This document shows positions 1 to 7,391 of a stretch of DNA of 40,982 nucleotides, piece after piece; the stretch's first letter is position 1; the number at the start of each line of letters is the position of its first letter. A program made the position numbers and the translations under genes. This DNA comes from a virus. Location: IMG/VR virus record IMGVR_UViG_3300042987_002468, positions 1 to 40,982 of that record. One strand, written 5' to 3'. The notes below the pieces were generated by a model. It did no database searches and was not told where the DNA came from. It saw only the letters and a list, made by a program, of their open reading frames with translations.

Positions 1-96
1 AGACTGAAAACAATAGCGATGTGCAAACTTATCTTTGTAGCGATAAGTATCAGTGCCGATCAGATTAAGTTCAGCGAGCCCGAGAAACTTTTGCAT
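1..96 (-). CDS. hypothetical protein, C-terminus cut by window edge
   Basis: An ATG at 96 opens a frame of 32 codons that runs off the left edge. The visible peptide starts MQKFLGLAELNLIG and is rich in Tyr, Lys and Asp. It is probably the last visible gene of the mini-operon begun by the promoter near 700. No Shine-Dalgarno sequence is seen upstream. The function is unknown. Confidence 0.45.
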   Translation of the reverse strand, partial: MQKFLGLAELNLIGTDTYRYKDKFAHRYCFQS

Positions 97-139
97 GACG
101 AGAAAAAAGTGATTGTGAAAATTAAACAGTGAAGAGAAA

Positions 140-343
140 TTAAATCTTGTCTGTAACTTCGTAGTGTCGCTCAATAATCCGAGAGATCACATAATTAGTA
201 AACCCACAAGGTTCAACCTCTTCGTAATTTCTAAGCTCATTGAGCTTTCTAGCGAGTTCAACAATTTCCTCGCGAGTCATGCAATTTGCAAGATCGCTCA
301 CAAAGCAACCTGCATCGTAAATTTGATCTCGAAGTCGTGACAT
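140..343 (-). CDS. hypothetical early protein, 67 aa
   Basis: Small mixed-charge protein with a helical middle (TREEIVELARKLNELRNY). The family is not recognised. It lies 30 nt after the preceding gene. That gap holds a pyrimidine-rich leader ending CTTTCAGAAA just before the ATG, almost the same as the leader of the gene that starts at 3594. There is no Shine-Dalgarno sequence. Confidence 0.6.
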   Translation of the reverse strand: MSRLRDQIYDAGCFVSDLANCMTREEIVELARKLNELRNYEEVEPCGFTNYVISRIIERHYEVTDKI

Positions 344-373
344 TTTCTGAAAGCGAAGGAAAATTAAACAGAA

Positions 374-610
374 TCAGTTGTAAAGACTATCGACTAAATT
401 ATCGACAAGAATGTTAATTGCATAGAGCTGACGATAATCTTCGTAGTCGCCATCAATGTTTGCAGTCAAAGCATTTTTGCAAGCCTCCTGCAAATTGAAG
501 ATTGCGTCTTGAGCTTTCTGACGCGCTTGACACTTTTCAGTTCGCTCTGCAACTTTCAGCGCAGTGCGACATTCTTCAAGCACAGTAAAAACATCATTGC
601 CGTTTGACAT
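374..610 (-). CDS. hypothetical early protein, 78 aa, helical
   Basis: All-helical, acidic protein rich in Ala and Glu (for example ECRTALKVAERTEKCQARQ). It is the first gene behind the promoter at 673-702. The ATG is preceded by ATTTCAGAAA rather than a Shine-Dalgarno sequence. The family is not recognised; it is supported as a gene by the promoter, the leader and tight packing. Confidence 0.6.
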   Translation of the reverse strand: MSNGNDVFTVLEECRTALKVAERTEKCQARQKAQDAIFNLQEACKNALTANIDGDYEDYRQLYAINILVDNLVDSLYN

Positions 611-636
611 TTTCTGAAATCAAATAAAGAACAAAC

Positions 637-702
637 AGACAAGAGAAACTTTCTCTCCCTTGTCTTGCTTCTATTCTACCATACAGCAAATCTGCGTGTC
701 AA
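637..702 (-). promoter_or_regulatory. early promoter P1 with 5' leader hairpin
   Basis: Minus strand: -35 TTGACA (697-702), 18-nt spacer, -10 TAGAAT (673-678), with the A/T-rich block TAAGTTAAAGCTA just upstream of the -35. The transcript would begin near 666 and fold at once into a hairpin (637-665) with AGACAA/TTGTCT outer pairs, GAGAAA/TTTCTC inner pairs and a purine-rich GGGAGAG. It serves the genes starting at 610, 343 and 96. Confidence 0.8.
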
Positions 703-721
703 TAGCTTTAACTTATTTCTT

Positions 722-1207
722 TCACTGTAAATCACTGTATGCTGTTAATTTTTCATAGATCAATTCTTTTGTTCTCGTGTTGTAATAAAGCAGTCTCGGC
801 GCATGATGCAAGCTCCCGAGACAAACTACGCACTTAAATAAAACTTTCTCATGCTTATCAACAAAATACATACATGTAAAACTAAAGAGCTGTTGCAAAC
901 TTGCGCAGAACTCATCAACATACTCACTCAACGCAAAATAATCATACGCATCAACATTCTTAAACAAAGAACTATTCAACGCAACAACTCTTTCTAAATG
1001 CTCTCTATTTAATGCAGACGCACAAACAAAATTGTATTCATCTTCTGAGTCGTAATACTCTAAAACTAAACTGGGGAGTTTTTTATCAGCAGGCGCAAGA
1101 AATCTGACTCTTTGATTTTTATGCTTCGCTAAATACTCTTTGACAGCACGTAATCTTCTTTGCACTTCAATAGCACTGAAGAACTTTGTTGAAATTGTGC
1201 GTGCCAC
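722..1207 (-). CDS. hypothetical early protein, about 161 aa
   Basis: The best start is GTG at 1207, preceded by AGGAA at good spacing. A longer reading to 1279 would cover the hairpins of the intercistronic region. The protein starts with a basic stretch (RRLRAVKEYLAKHKNQ) and continues with aromatic, Cys-containing strands. No family is recognised. It is the last gene of the P2 mini-operon; its stop lies about 20 nt upstream of the P1 -35. Confidence 0.6.
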   Translation of the reverse strand: MARTISTKFFSAIEVQRRLRAVKEYLAKHKNQRVRFLAPADKKLPSLVLEYYDSEDEYNFVCASALNREHLERVVALNSSLFKNVDAYDYFALSEYVDEFCASLQQLFSFTCMYFVDKHEKVLFKCVVCLGSLHHAPRLLYYNTRTKELIYEKLTAYSDLQ

Positions 1208-1351
1208 AGTAATTTCCTGACCCTTGTGAATTTGCCCCGAGAAGGGGCTTGTTTGGGGCGCCGGGTACATTCCCCCCAACGCCCGAAAGAAACGCCCTTC
1301 CAGAAGCTTCCAGGGGGCTCTGAGAGAGTTGCTGAGCGCAGAACTTATCGC
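1208..1351 (-). other. structured GC-rich intercistronic region
   Basis: 144 nt without a convincing gene, more GC-rich than its surroundings. On the minus strand it starts with a 7-bp hairpin directly after the upstream stop (CTGAGCG/CGCTCAG, about 1329-1352), then a GGGCG/CGCCC hairpin and a GCCCC/GGGGC hairpin with a 5-nt loop (about 1231-1247). None has a U-tract, so these are more likely RNA-processing or stability elements than terminators. Confidence 0.5.
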
Positions 1352-1549
1352 TCAGTCGCAAACCTCCTTGATCTGAATGATTTCGTACTCATCAAAAGAA
1401 AACTGCTTTCTGAAAAATTCGATAGCATCCTCATAATCAATACAATCTTCAATTACTGTCCACCCAATCTTTCCTCGATCAGAAACTTTTTCAAACAGAA
1501 CGCGAAAGGTTTTCATCTTTGTGAATGTGTAGCGCTTCATGTTACTCAT
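1352..1549 (-). CDS. hypothetical early protein, 65 aa
   Basis: Starts at ATG 1549 with a clear AAGGAG six bases upstream, one of few early genes with a real Shine-Dalgarno. The beta-alpha pattern (KTFRVLFEKV then YEDAIEFFRKQF, then YEIIQIKEV) suggests a small alpha/beta fold resembling other phage host-interaction proteins, but the family is not recognised. Middle gene of the P2 mini-operon. Confidence 0.65.
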   Translation of the reverse strand: MSNMKRYTFTKMKTFRVLFEKVSDRGKIGWTVIEDCIDYEDAIEFFRKQFSFDEYEIIQIKEVCD

Positions 1550-1569
1550 GATAGTCTCCTTGTTAATTT

Positions 1570-1848
1570 TTATTTGAGATAAAACCCTGCAGACTCCCAG
1601 ACAACAACAGAATCGGGTGAATTAAAATCTGTCTTGATAGAAGCGTGATAGTCACCCTCAAAATCACAGAGCGGGAGATCAATTACAAGCTCACCGCAAA
1701 AATGCTCATTCACCCAGTTTATGACTTGACTCTCAAGATCGAGAATGTCGTCATCTTTCAGCTCCTTGAAAAATTCCTCCCCTGATTTGCAATCGTAGAT
1801 GTAGAGATAAGTTTCGTAGGGCGCAGGGCGATCTTCACAGGGATTCAT
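1570..1848 (-). CDS. hypothetical early protein, 92 aa
   Basis: Acidic protein (DDDILDLESQVINWVNEHF) ending in an aromatic strand. Its start overlaps the stop of the upstream gene as ATGA (1845-1848), so translation is likely coupled. No recognised domain. Confidence 0.65.
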   Translation of the reverse strand: MNPCEDRPAPYETYLYIYDCKSGEEFFKELKDDDILDLESQVINWVNEHFCGELVIDLPLCDFEGDYHASIKTDFNSPDSVVVWESAGFYLK

Positions 1849-2183
1849 TTTTTACCCTCCCATTGATTTGCAAATTCATCAGCAATAGCATCAAGGCGCG
1901 GAAATAAATCCTTTTGCGCTGAATAGTCGCACAGGATCTCAGACTTTTCATTCCCGAGAACAATGAACAAAGATACAAATCCTCCGCACTCTGGAGATTT
2001 CATGAGAACGCTGGATGCATCAACGCTGCAAACAATGTCAACTGCAGCTTTTCTTGCAGCAAGGTCGGAAATTTCGCTATCAATGCCAAACTTGTCAACT
2101 CCATCAAAAACAGAGGCGATGTAAAATCCACCCTTCTGAAATTTGTGCAGCAGCGAAGAAACTGCTTCTTCGTAATTCGCCAT
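1845..2183 (-). CDS. hypothetical early protein, 112 aa
   Basis: First gene behind promoter P2. Alternating strands and helices with Cys residues at about 52 and 65; no known motif. The leader TTTCAGGCAC precedes the ATG without a strong Shine-Dalgarno. Overlaps the next gene by 4 nt. Confidence 0.65.
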   Translation of the reverse strand: MANYEEAVSSLLHKFQKGGFYIASVFDGVDKFGIDSEISDLAARKAAVDIVCSVDASSVLMKSPECGGFVSLFIVLGNEKSEILCDYSAQKDLFPRLDAIADEFANQWEGKK

Positions 2184-2204
2184 GTGCCTGAAAAGTAAGG
2201 GGAT

Positions 2205-2266
2205 CAGCAGGAAAGATGAACCCTCCTGCTGTGTTTCTATTCTAGCAGATAACGGCTAGATGTCAA
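2205..2266 (-). promoter_or_regulatory. early promoter P2 with 5' leader hairpin
   Basis: Minus strand: -35 TTGACA (2261-2266), 16-nt spacer, -10 TAGAAT (2239-2244), upstream A/T block ending AATTAAATCTA. A perfect 8-bp hairpin CAGCAGGA/TCCTGCTG (2205-2231) sits at the start of the transcript with GGG on the 5' side of the loop. Drives the genes starting at 2183, 1848, 1549 and 1207. Confidence 0.8.
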
Positions 2267-2271
2267 TAGAT

Positions 2272-2595
2272 TTAATTTACATCTTGACCCAGATTGTTTG
2301 CAAGTGCAAATTTAACAAGTCGATCTCGATTGTCTTTATAGTCACGCGCAAGATCAGTGATTTGCGAAACTTGTTCTTCTGTCTCAACTCCTGCATCCCT
2401 GCAAACAAGACGCATGATTGAAGAAAACTCTTCTTCGTCGTTGAAAAGAATTTTGCAATAAGAGTCAAGCTCTAGAAAAAAGTCAATTTTCTCTGGTGCA
2501 ATGTGAAATGGAGGATTACAGATGTAGCCAAGATTTGCGAGACGCTCAAGAACACCGAACGCCCAGAAAATTTGCTTGTGCTTTTGCTCAGTCAT
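2272..2595 (-). CDS. hypothetical early protein, about 107 aa
   Basis: The start is placed at ATG 2595 (MTEQKHKQIFWAFG), because a longer reading to 2649 would run into the DUF2786-like gene. Helical, with Cys at intervals (CNPP, YCKIL, LVCRDAG). No family recognised. Last gene of the P3 mini-operon; its stop lies 5 nt from the P2 -35 box. Confidence 0.6.
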   Translation of the reverse strand: MTEQKHKQIFWAFGVLERLANLGYICNPPFHIAPEKIDFFLELDSYCKILFNDEEEFSSIMRLVCRDAGVETEEQVSQITDLARDYKDNRDRLVKFALANNLGQDVN

Positions 2596-2635
2596 TGTAA
2601 AAAACAGAAACGACGAAAAATGATGATTGTGAAAA

Positions 2636-3316
2636 CTACCTGCCAGCAAGATACTTCTGTTGAGAGCCTGAGGCTTGTCGATTCAGGGAAACTTCCCCGC
2701 CGACAGAACTTCCTGCTGCCGCGCCAGAACCTCTCGGGCCGACATTGTTTTTGCCGTGACGGAAACGCATGGTGCTGAGAGCTTTTTTGACAGCTTCTTT
2801 ATCTTCGTGAACTCGATTTTCTTGCTCTTTCATTTCATGCAGACGATCTGTAATTTTTAAGGCAAATGCTTTTCTAAAGTTACTTTTGAAAGAACGATCT
2901 ACTTTTTTATCATGAAGCTCGCTCATAATCTTTTCTGCTGTGTAAGCAATTTCTGCCTCACGCTCCATAACTTGCAGCAGATACTCAGAATAAATTTGCA
3001 CTTGAATCTGCTGAGCCTCGCTGCCAATAATTTTCAGCTCATGACTCCCTGCAGAGTGATAAACATAAGCTTTTGCATCATAGTAATTTGCAACTGCGTT
3101 AATTATTTGATTGTACGCATGATCTGCGCGTTTGTATTCTTTGACCGTCTCGTGCTCAATAATTGTCTCTGACGCTTGCTCAATCGTTACACCGTATTCT
3201 TTGCAGAGTTTGTCAATAAGTTTTGCAGCTGCTGCAGCCTCACCCTCAAATGAAGTTTCTTGCTGCAACTTAAGCATTGCTTGAATCTTTGCAATGATTT
3301 GCTTGCGATCAAACAT
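2636..3316 (-). CDS. DUF2786-like protein, 226 aa
   Basis: The N-terminus (about residues 5-45: IIAKIQAMLKLQQETSFEGE, then AAAKLIDKLCKEYGV) matches the pattern of DUF2786 proteins, which have a small helical N-terminal domain and occur widely in phages and bacteria; their biochemical role is not established. The rest is helical and charged, with a Gly/Ser-rich C-terminus from about residue 190. Preceded by GCAGGAAA before the ATG. Second gene of the P3 mini-operon. Confidence 0.75.
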   Translation of the reverse strand: MFDRKQIIAKIQAMLKLQQETSFEGEAAAAAKLIDKLCKEYGVTIEQASETIIEHETVKEYKRADHAYNQIINAVANYYDAKAYVYHSAGSHELKIIGSEAQQIQVQIYSEYLLQVMEREAEIAYTAEKIMSELHDKKVDRSFKSNFRKAFALKITDRLHEMKEQENRVHEDKEAVKKALSTMRFRHGKNNVGPRGSGAAAGSSVGGEVSLNRQASGSQQKYLAGR

Positions 3317-3351
3317 TTTCCTGCGTTAAAAAAGAACAGAGTGAAAAGTAA

Positions 3352-3594
3352 TCAGTGAGGAAAAGTAACGAAGACGCGAATACATTGCCCTTGCGGATCA
3401 ATGTGGAACTCATCGCCAAAGTTTGTGACGCGGCAGCGATGTCCGCTCAACCCAAGAACATTTTTGACTTTGCGGATAATTGCAAGATCCGACGCATCTT
3501 CTCGCATCCAGATCGTTAATCTATTGACCCAGGAGTAATTTGCTTCGCCACCGTAAGTATCGGTGACTTCGATGCAGACTTCGCGTTCGGGCAT
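3352..3594 (-). CDS. hypothetical early protein, 80 aa
   Basis: Beta-rich small protein (EVCIEVTDTYGGEANYSWVNRLTIW cut into strands) with a His/Cys-containing second half. First gene behind P3. Its leader, TTTTCCTTCACTTTCAGAAA, nearly repeats the leader of the gene at 343. Family not recognised. Confidence 0.6.
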   Translation of the reverse strand: MPEREVCIEVTDTYGGEANYSWVNRLTIWMREDASDLAIIRKVKNVLGLSGHRCRVTNFGDEFHIDPQGQCIRVFVTFPH

Positions 3595-3618
3595 TTTTCT
3601 GAAAGTGAAGGAAAATTA

Positions 3619-3688
3619 GAACAGAGAAAGACAAACATTCTCCCTCTGTTCATGCTTCCATTATAGCATACGCAAAATTGCGTGTCAA
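3619..3688 (-). promoter_or_regulatory. early promoter P3, perfect consensus, with 5' hairpin
   Basis: Minus strand: TTGACA (3683-3688), 17-nt spacer, TATAAT (3660-3665): both hexamers and the spacing are ideal. Upstream block AAAGTAAAACTAC. The hairpin GAACAGAG/CTCTGTTC (3619-3651) lies at the 5' end of the RNA, with GGAGA at the 5' side of its loop. The -35 overlaps the stop codon of the upstream gene. Confidence 0.85.
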
Positions 3689-4029
3689 GTAGTTTTACTT
3701 TCAAGTTCCATGATAATTTTATGACGCTTGTAAATCTTTCTAGCACTGAGCTTGCAAATGCGAATCAGCAAAGACTGACTCGGTGCAACTTTTTTCTCTC
3801 TGAAATCTTTACGAAGAAAAGAAAGAATGTTAGCAGTGCAGGTATCCCACTGGATCAAAGTTATGTCCATGAATTCATCAGGATCCTTACTCCTGATAAT
3901 TTTGTTGTAAGTAGTAGAACGTTCAATCAGCTCGATAACTTCCTCTGTGACAAACTGTTGTGCAATCTTGTCAATTTTGTCGTTAGTAGTTTTTTGATAC
4001 TCTGAGACTTGATGAATCACTTGATGCAA
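3685..4029 (-). CDS. hypothetical early protein, 114 aa
   Basis: Lys/Ile-rich, helical protein with a basic C-terminus (ICKLSARKIYKRHKIIME) that could bind nucleic acid; this is inference only. It overlaps the upstream gene by 13 nt and its stop overlaps the P3 -35 box. No family recognised. Confidence 0.6.
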   Translation of the reverse strand: MHQVIHQVSEYQKTTNDKIDKIAQQFVTEEVIELIERSTTYNKIIRSKDPDEFMDITLIQWDTCTANILSFLRKDFREKKVAPSQSLLIRICKLSARKIYKRHKIIMELESKTT

Positions 4030-4220
4030 AACAAACGCTCCCCGATAAAAGGGTCTTGGACGGTAACAATTTTAGCGCTCGGGCAATTCTCGACAGCCCG
4101 AGCATTTATTGCAGCTTGCAAAAACTTTGCACCTGTGATACCTATAGCGGCCCCGAGAAAAACTGCAGCACAGGACTGAAAAAAACCCTTGTATTTTTCG
4201 ATTGTGTGTTGAAAGCTCAT
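4017..4220 (-). CDS. small membrane protein, about 67 aa
   Basis: The start is placed at ATG 4220 (MSFQHTIEKYKGFFQ), 1 nt after the upstream stop. One hydrophobic segment (SCAAVFLGAAIGITGAKFLQ) is followed by a short soluble tail, so it is predicted to be a single-pass membrane protein with an N-terminal basic side. The role is unknown. Confidence 0.6.
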   Translation of the reverse strand: MSFQHTIEKYKGFFQSCAAVFLGAAIGITGAKFLQAAINARAVENCPSAKIVTVQDPFIGERLFCIK

Positions 4221-4221
4221 G

Positions 4222-4722
4222 TCAGCGACTAAATTCACGAATGGTTGACTTGAGTTCACTTAGCTGACTTTCTAAGCTGCGAATCTTTTTGCGTGTCTCT
4301 GTTACTTCTTCGACAGTGTAATCAATGCGGAACTTGCCTTCGATAAACTTTTCGCAATCTTCTAGTATGACATCACTGATCAACGCGACAGTAAATTCTT
4401 GCTTAACATAAGCCACGCTATGTTCTGAGATTTTATACGTCTTTTTAAGATTAGCAAAAATGCAAGAATGACCGACTGTAAAAGTTAGCACAAACCCCTG
4501 CTCATTCATCCAGTTTTGCAACTTCTGCATTTCTGCATTAACTTTTACGATCCAGCTTCTGTACGGTGTAACTTTTACTATCTTCTTGCCGATGTACGGT
4601 TTGAGAATTTTCACGAAATGCAGGCGAAGTTCATTCGCCATAACATTTACTTGATTCCTTGTCGATACATGTCGAGCAAGATTTTTTTCTTCTGTGTAAT
4701 CAGGATGCGTGCTGGAAAACAT
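4222..4722 (-). CDS. hypothetical early protein, 166 aa, coiled-coil end
   Basis: The start is taken at ATG 4722 (MFSSTHPDYTEEK), since longer readings would include promoter P4. The middle is alternating strands and helices; the last 35 residues form a likely coiled coil (TRKKIRSLESQLSELKSTI). The leader ATCACAGAAA precedes the ATG. First gene behind P4; family not recognised. Confidence 0.6.
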   Translation of the reverse strand: MFSSTHPDYTEEKNLARHVSTRNQVNVMANELRLHFVKILKPYIGKKIVKVTPYRSWIVKVNAEMQKLQNWMNEQGFVLTFTVGHSCIFANLKKTYKISEHSVAYVKQEFTVALISDVILEDCEKFIEGKFRIDYTVEEVTETRKKIRSLESQLSELKSTIREFSR

Positions 4723-4748
4723 TTTCTGTGATGAGATAAAGAACGCGA

Positions 4749-4813
4749 GCATGAACAAAGAATCTCTCCCCTGTTCATGCTTCCATTGTACTACATGCAA
4801 AGTTGCCTGTCAA
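4749..4813 (-). promoter_or_regulatory. early promoter P4 with 5' leader hairpin
   Basis: Minus strand: TTGACA (4808-4813), 17-nt spacer, TACAAT (4785-4790), upstream block TAAGTTAAAAGGG. A perfect 9-bp stem GCATGAACA/TGTTCATGC (4749-4780) with loop starting GGGGAGAG follows immediately. Confidence 0.85.
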
Positions 4814-4818
4814 CCCTT

Positions 4819-5349
4819 TTAACTTACAACTCTTTTGAAATAACCCTCCCACCAGCCTTCAGTTTCCTGCATCTGCTCAAGCATTTTATCGCAGAACAAC
4901 TTTGCTTTCTCTTCTGTAAGTTCCCTAGGGTATTGATCAAATTCATGCACCCCGTAATAATCTACGAGGGCCTTATAAGAAAATGCACGCTCAACAGGAT
5001 CAGAAGTCACGAAACCTCGCATGAGCGAGTCGTAACCTCCGCGCCCTACAAAACTTGTAATTGTCTCAAGACTTGCAAGATTGCCAAACCATTCACAAGA
5101 ATCTGTATGATACAAATTGCTGCCAATTCCTATGATTTGATTATTTTCTTTGACAAGAAAACAACGATCTAGCGTGATTTCATACAAACGATGAGTAAAT
5201 TCCGGGTTGAGCAAGCAAGGTTCAAGAATCAACAGAATAGGTGAGTAGACATTAAATTTGTCTACACAGACAAATGCACCCCCATGCTCAAAAGGATTGA
5301 TGTCATCAATGTTTTCGATGCAGTGATAACAGGGTTGAGTCGTTTTCAT
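4819..5349 (-). CDS. hypothetical early protein, 176 aa
   Basis: Contains an N-terminal CYHC pair and several more Cys residues, then a central region (FVGRGGYDSLMRGF) and an acidic, helical C-terminus. Metal binding is possible but not demonstrated by a known motif. Overlaps the upstream stop as ATGA (5346-5349). Last gene of the P5 mini-operon. Confidence 0.65.
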   Translation of the reverse strand: MKTTQPCYHCIENIDDINPFEHGGAFVCVDKFNVYSPILLILEPCLLNPEFTHRLYEITLDRCFLVKENNQIIGIGSNLYHTDSCEWFGNLASLETITSFVGRGGYDSLMRGFVTSDPVERAFSYKALVDYYGVHEFDQYPRELTEEKAKLFCDKMLEQMQETEGWWEGYFKRVVS

Positions 5350-5612
5350 TTGATGCGCTCCTGAAATTCTTTGGTGTACGAAAAGTGCTCGATCTCTACA
5401 TCTTGATGATTCAGAAGCAATTGATCGAGAATGAATCCTGCAGTAGATTCCTCTACGTTTTTGACTTCCTGTTCAAGTTTTCCCCTGCGTGTTGTTTTGC
5501 GCAGTGTGAAAGGTGTCGGGCCGGGCAGATTAGAAAACGTGTCTCGCGTAAATGTGTACACAAGTTTCTCTTGTTCAGAGAATGTTGTAAATTTGTAGAC
5601 CTTGTTAATCAT
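5346..5612 (-). CDS. hypothetical early protein, 88 aa
   Basis: Strand-rich N-terminus (NKVYKFTTFSEQEKLVYTFT) and a helical end. Coupled to both neighbours by 4-nt ATGA overlaps. No family recognised. Confidence 0.65.
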   Translation of the reverse strand: MINKVYKFTTFSEQEKLVYTFTRDTFSNLPGPTPFTLRKTTRRGKLEQEVKNVEESTAGFILDQLLLNHQDVEIEHFSYTKEFQERIK

Positions 5613-5830
5613 TGTGCTTTGTCAGAATAAATGACAGCGTTGTTTTCAATGCAGCACTCAGGAATTGCCGTGCGAAACTTAAAGTCGATAAACGGCCTGA
5701 GCATGTTTGACGGGCAAGTAAGTTTCAGCATGAAACGAATTGCGTCGTGCGATGAAGCTGTTTTAACGTAAACAGTTTTTACGTCTGACCAGTCAGCATT
5801 TTCCGTCGTTGCAAACTCGTAAAAATTCAT
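5609..5830 (-). CDS. hypothetical early protein, 73 aa
   Basis: First gene behind P5. It begins MNFYEFATTENADWSDVKTV, followed by a segment ASSHDAIRFMLKLT typical of small alpha/beta host-interaction proteins; no specific family. Ends with an ATGA overlap to the next gene. Confidence 0.6.
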   Translation of the reverse strand: MNFYEFATTENADWSDVKTVYVKTASSHDAIRFMLKLTCPSNMLRPFIDFKFRTAIPECCIENNAVIYSDKAQ

Positions 5831-5861
5831 AATTTCCGTGATGATCAGAAAGAATCGACAG

Positions 5862-5924
5862 AGACAGCAAGAGATTTCTCCCCTACTGTCTTTCTATTCT
5901 AAGACATCATGCGCTACGTGTCAA
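5862..5924 (-). promoter_or_regulatory. early promoter P5 with 5' leader hairpin
   Basis: Minus strand: TTGACA (5919-5924), 17-nt spacer, TAGAAT (5896-5901), upstream block TAAGTAAAAACAC. Hairpin AGACAG/CTGTCT with inner GAGA/TCTC (5862-5891) and GGGGAG on the 5' side. Confidence 0.8.
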
Positions 5925-5941
5925 GTGTTTTTACTTATCAG

Positions 5942-6256
5942 TTAATTCACAATTTCTCCGTTTGCATTAACTCGCACACCCTCTGTAAATTCTGCGCCGT
6001 TACGCAAATACCAAACACCTTTTTCCTGATACACAGAAGTAAATGAATAGCTATCAATACGTTTTTTAGTCGTTACCGTTTTGTATCCTCCCGAGAAGAG
6101 AACTTGTGTGTTGTCGGGATAAATTTTGATAATGTCAGTATTATACAGACGAACAACAAAAACCTCATCAACTTGCTCAAGATAAGTGTTGTTGTCAATC
6201 TTACGCTTTTGGCGACCGTTGAGAAGTTCGGCGGCTTTTTTGCAATCAATAGTCAT
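5942..6256 (-). CDS. conserved phage/mobile-element protein, 104 aa
   Basis: Reads as a common but uncharacterised phage protein pattern: LNGRQKRKIDNNTYLE, then VVRLYNTDIIKIYPDN, then SGGYKTVTTKKRIDSY. The even strand spacing suggests an all-beta fold. I recall this pattern from many phages and plasmids, without a known biochemical role. Overlaps the upstream gene by 11 nt; last gene of the P6 mini-operon. Confidence 0.75.
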   Translation of the reverse strand: MTIDCKKAAELLNGRQKRKIDNNTYLEQVDEVFVVRLYNTDIIKIYPDNTQVLFSGGYKTVTTKKRIDSYSFTSVYQEKGVWYLRNGAEFTEGVRVNANGEIVN

Positions 6257-6458
6257 AGTTCTCGTAAAGGTTGTAGTTGAAAAGAAGATCGTTTAGTTTT
6301 CGTGCTGTATCTTTTTCTCTGTCAAGCAATGCCCAGAATTGCTTTCCTTTTTCTCCCCTGTCAATTACAATCGACGTTTTTGTTTCATACAGCAAACGCT
6401 TGAAACGTTGCTGCGAACAAGAAAGAGCGTTCGCCACCCAAGAATGATCTGTTTTCAT
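6246..6458 (-). CDS. hypothetical early protein, 70 aa
   Basis: The start is chosen at ATG 6458 because it overlaps the upstream stop as ATGA (6455-6458). The segment HSWVANALSCSQQRFKRLL resembles a helix-turn-helix, so a DNA-binding role is possible; the rest is charged. No family recognised. Confidence 0.55.
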   Translation of the reverse strand: MKTDHSWVANALSCSQQRFKRLLYETKTSIVIDRGEKGKQFWALLDREKDTARKLNDLLFNYNLYENYDY

Positions 6459-6637
6459 TTTTGCATAAACCAAGAACAAAGGTAGACATCTTCTATGGTC
6501 TCAGCTTCTCTTTTTTTGCGCATGGCAATAGTTGTTGCTTCGCTCAGACTTTGCGCCTCAATGTAGATTCCGCGCCCAATGACGAAATCTTTTTCTTCGA
6601 GATAGCGATAGTCTACGCGATACATTTTTACTGACAT
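6455..6637 (-). CDS. hypothetical early protein, about 60 aa
   Basis: The start is placed at ATG 6637 (MSVKMYRVDYRYLEEK), downstream of the leader hairpin; ATG 6625 is an alternative. Pattern: strand, acidic turn, then SLSEATTIAMRKKREAET helix and a final strand. Small alpha/beta fold, unknown role. First gene behind P6. Confidence 0.55.
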   Translation of the reverse strand: MSVKMYRVDYRYLEEKDFVIGRGIYIEAQSLSEATTIAMRKKREAETIEDVYLCSWFMQK

Positions 6638-6659
6638 GAGAAAAAAGAGCGCTGCACAC

Positions 6660-6718
6660 GACAAAGACTAGCGCCTTTGTCATGCTTCCATTATAGAGCA
6701 CGCAACGTTGAGTGTCAA
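6660..6718 (-). promoter_or_regulatory. early promoter P6, perfect consensus, with 5' hairpin
   Basis: Minus strand: TTGACA (6713-6718), 17-nt spacer, TATAAT (6690-6695), upstream block TAAGTAAAAATAC. The hairpin GACAAAG/CTTTGTC (6660-6681) has an 8-nt loop. The sequence around the -10 also matches P3 (GGAAGCATG just after it). Confidence 0.85.
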
Positions 6719-6742
6719 GTATTTTTACTTACAAGTTTACAA

Positions 6743-7000
6743 TTACTTTTTAGTCGATTTGCCATTTGCACCATTACGCGCTCTATTTTTGCTGCGTGAT
6801 TCAAGTGTCGTTCCCCCGTTTTTTGTATGCGATACATCCTTTCCGCCTTTCCCATAAATCCCACGCTCCCTCCTTTCTTTGTTGAGTTCAGCACGATACT
6901 TTTTGTTTTCAGGTTTTGCGTTCAGCTTTTTTTGATACGCATTGCGTTTGGCGCGAGCTTTTGGGTTCTTTTTGTAGTAGACAGAAGTTTTGCTCGCCAT
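6743..7000 (-). CDS. small basic conserved phage protein, 85 aa
   Basis: Strongly basic protein: YYKKNPKARAKRNAYQKK, then RAELNKERRERGIYGKGGKD, then VSHTKNGG and a C-terminal RNGANGKSTKK. I recognise this pattern from cyanophages and other large phages, where it is annotated as hypothetical. The charge suggests nucleic-acid binding (inference). Its stop is 24 nt from the P6 -35. Confidence 0.75.
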   Translation of the reverse strand: MASKTSVYYKKNPKARAKRNAYQKKLNAKPENKKYRAELNKERRERGIYGKGGKDVSHTKNGGTTLESRSKNRARNGANGKSTKK

Positions 7001-7025
7001 GACAAAAGCGCATCATGAAAACAGA

Positions 7026-7298
7026 TTAGCGCTGACGAAAAGAACGAGGAATGCTAACAGGTATGCGAGATTCGCAAGAATCACAGTGCAGAAACTTATC
7101 TGATCTATTCAATCCATCTGCAACAATCTCCCATGGATCGCTAAGAGCGAATCTTTCACGAAAAACAGAACAGCACTTAGAGCAGCAAATAAAATTGCCC
7201 TTTGTCACAACGTATCTAGACCGAAAGTGATTGTGATTATTCTTGAAAGTAATAGCAAGAAGATCAGCTGTGCGCAGTGAGTAGCTTTTTGACGACAT
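7026..7298 (-). CDS. putative zinc-binding protein, 90 aa
   Basis: Two CxxC pairs (CSKCCS at about 40 and CDSC at about 73) separated by 30 residues form a likely zinc ribbon. Basic C-terminus. It starts the two-gene unit with the 85-aa basic protein. Function unknown. Confidence 0.65.
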   Translation of the reverse strand: MSSKSYSLRTADLLAITFKNNHNHFRSRYVVTKGNFICCSKCCSVFRERFALSDPWEIVADGLNRSDKFLHCDSCESRIPVSIPRSFRQR

Positions 7299-7314
7299 AG
7301 AAAAAATGACTCTG

Positions 7315-7345
7315 AGTATAGATACCTAGCCTCTGTAAGCCTCTG
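7315..7345 (-). promoter_or_regulatory. candidate atypical promoter with direct repeats
   Basis: Minus strand: -10-like TATACT (7315-7320) without a TTGACA at the right distance. Instead the direct repeat AGCCTCTG occurs twice (7328-7335 and 7338-7345, + strand) exactly 10 bp apart, covering the place of the -35. This could be an activator-dependent promoter for the genes starting at 7298 and 7000. Confidence 0.35.
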
Positions 7346-7391
7346 CAGAGCCCGATAAGGCCTGCTACCTGGGCAAGCTAGAGAGCAGGAA

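Noticed and set aside
1226-1582. 118-aa plus-strand frame across the structured early segment
   Set aside because: It runs antisense to a minus-strand gene with a good Shine-Dalgarno and through the hairpins, with no start context.
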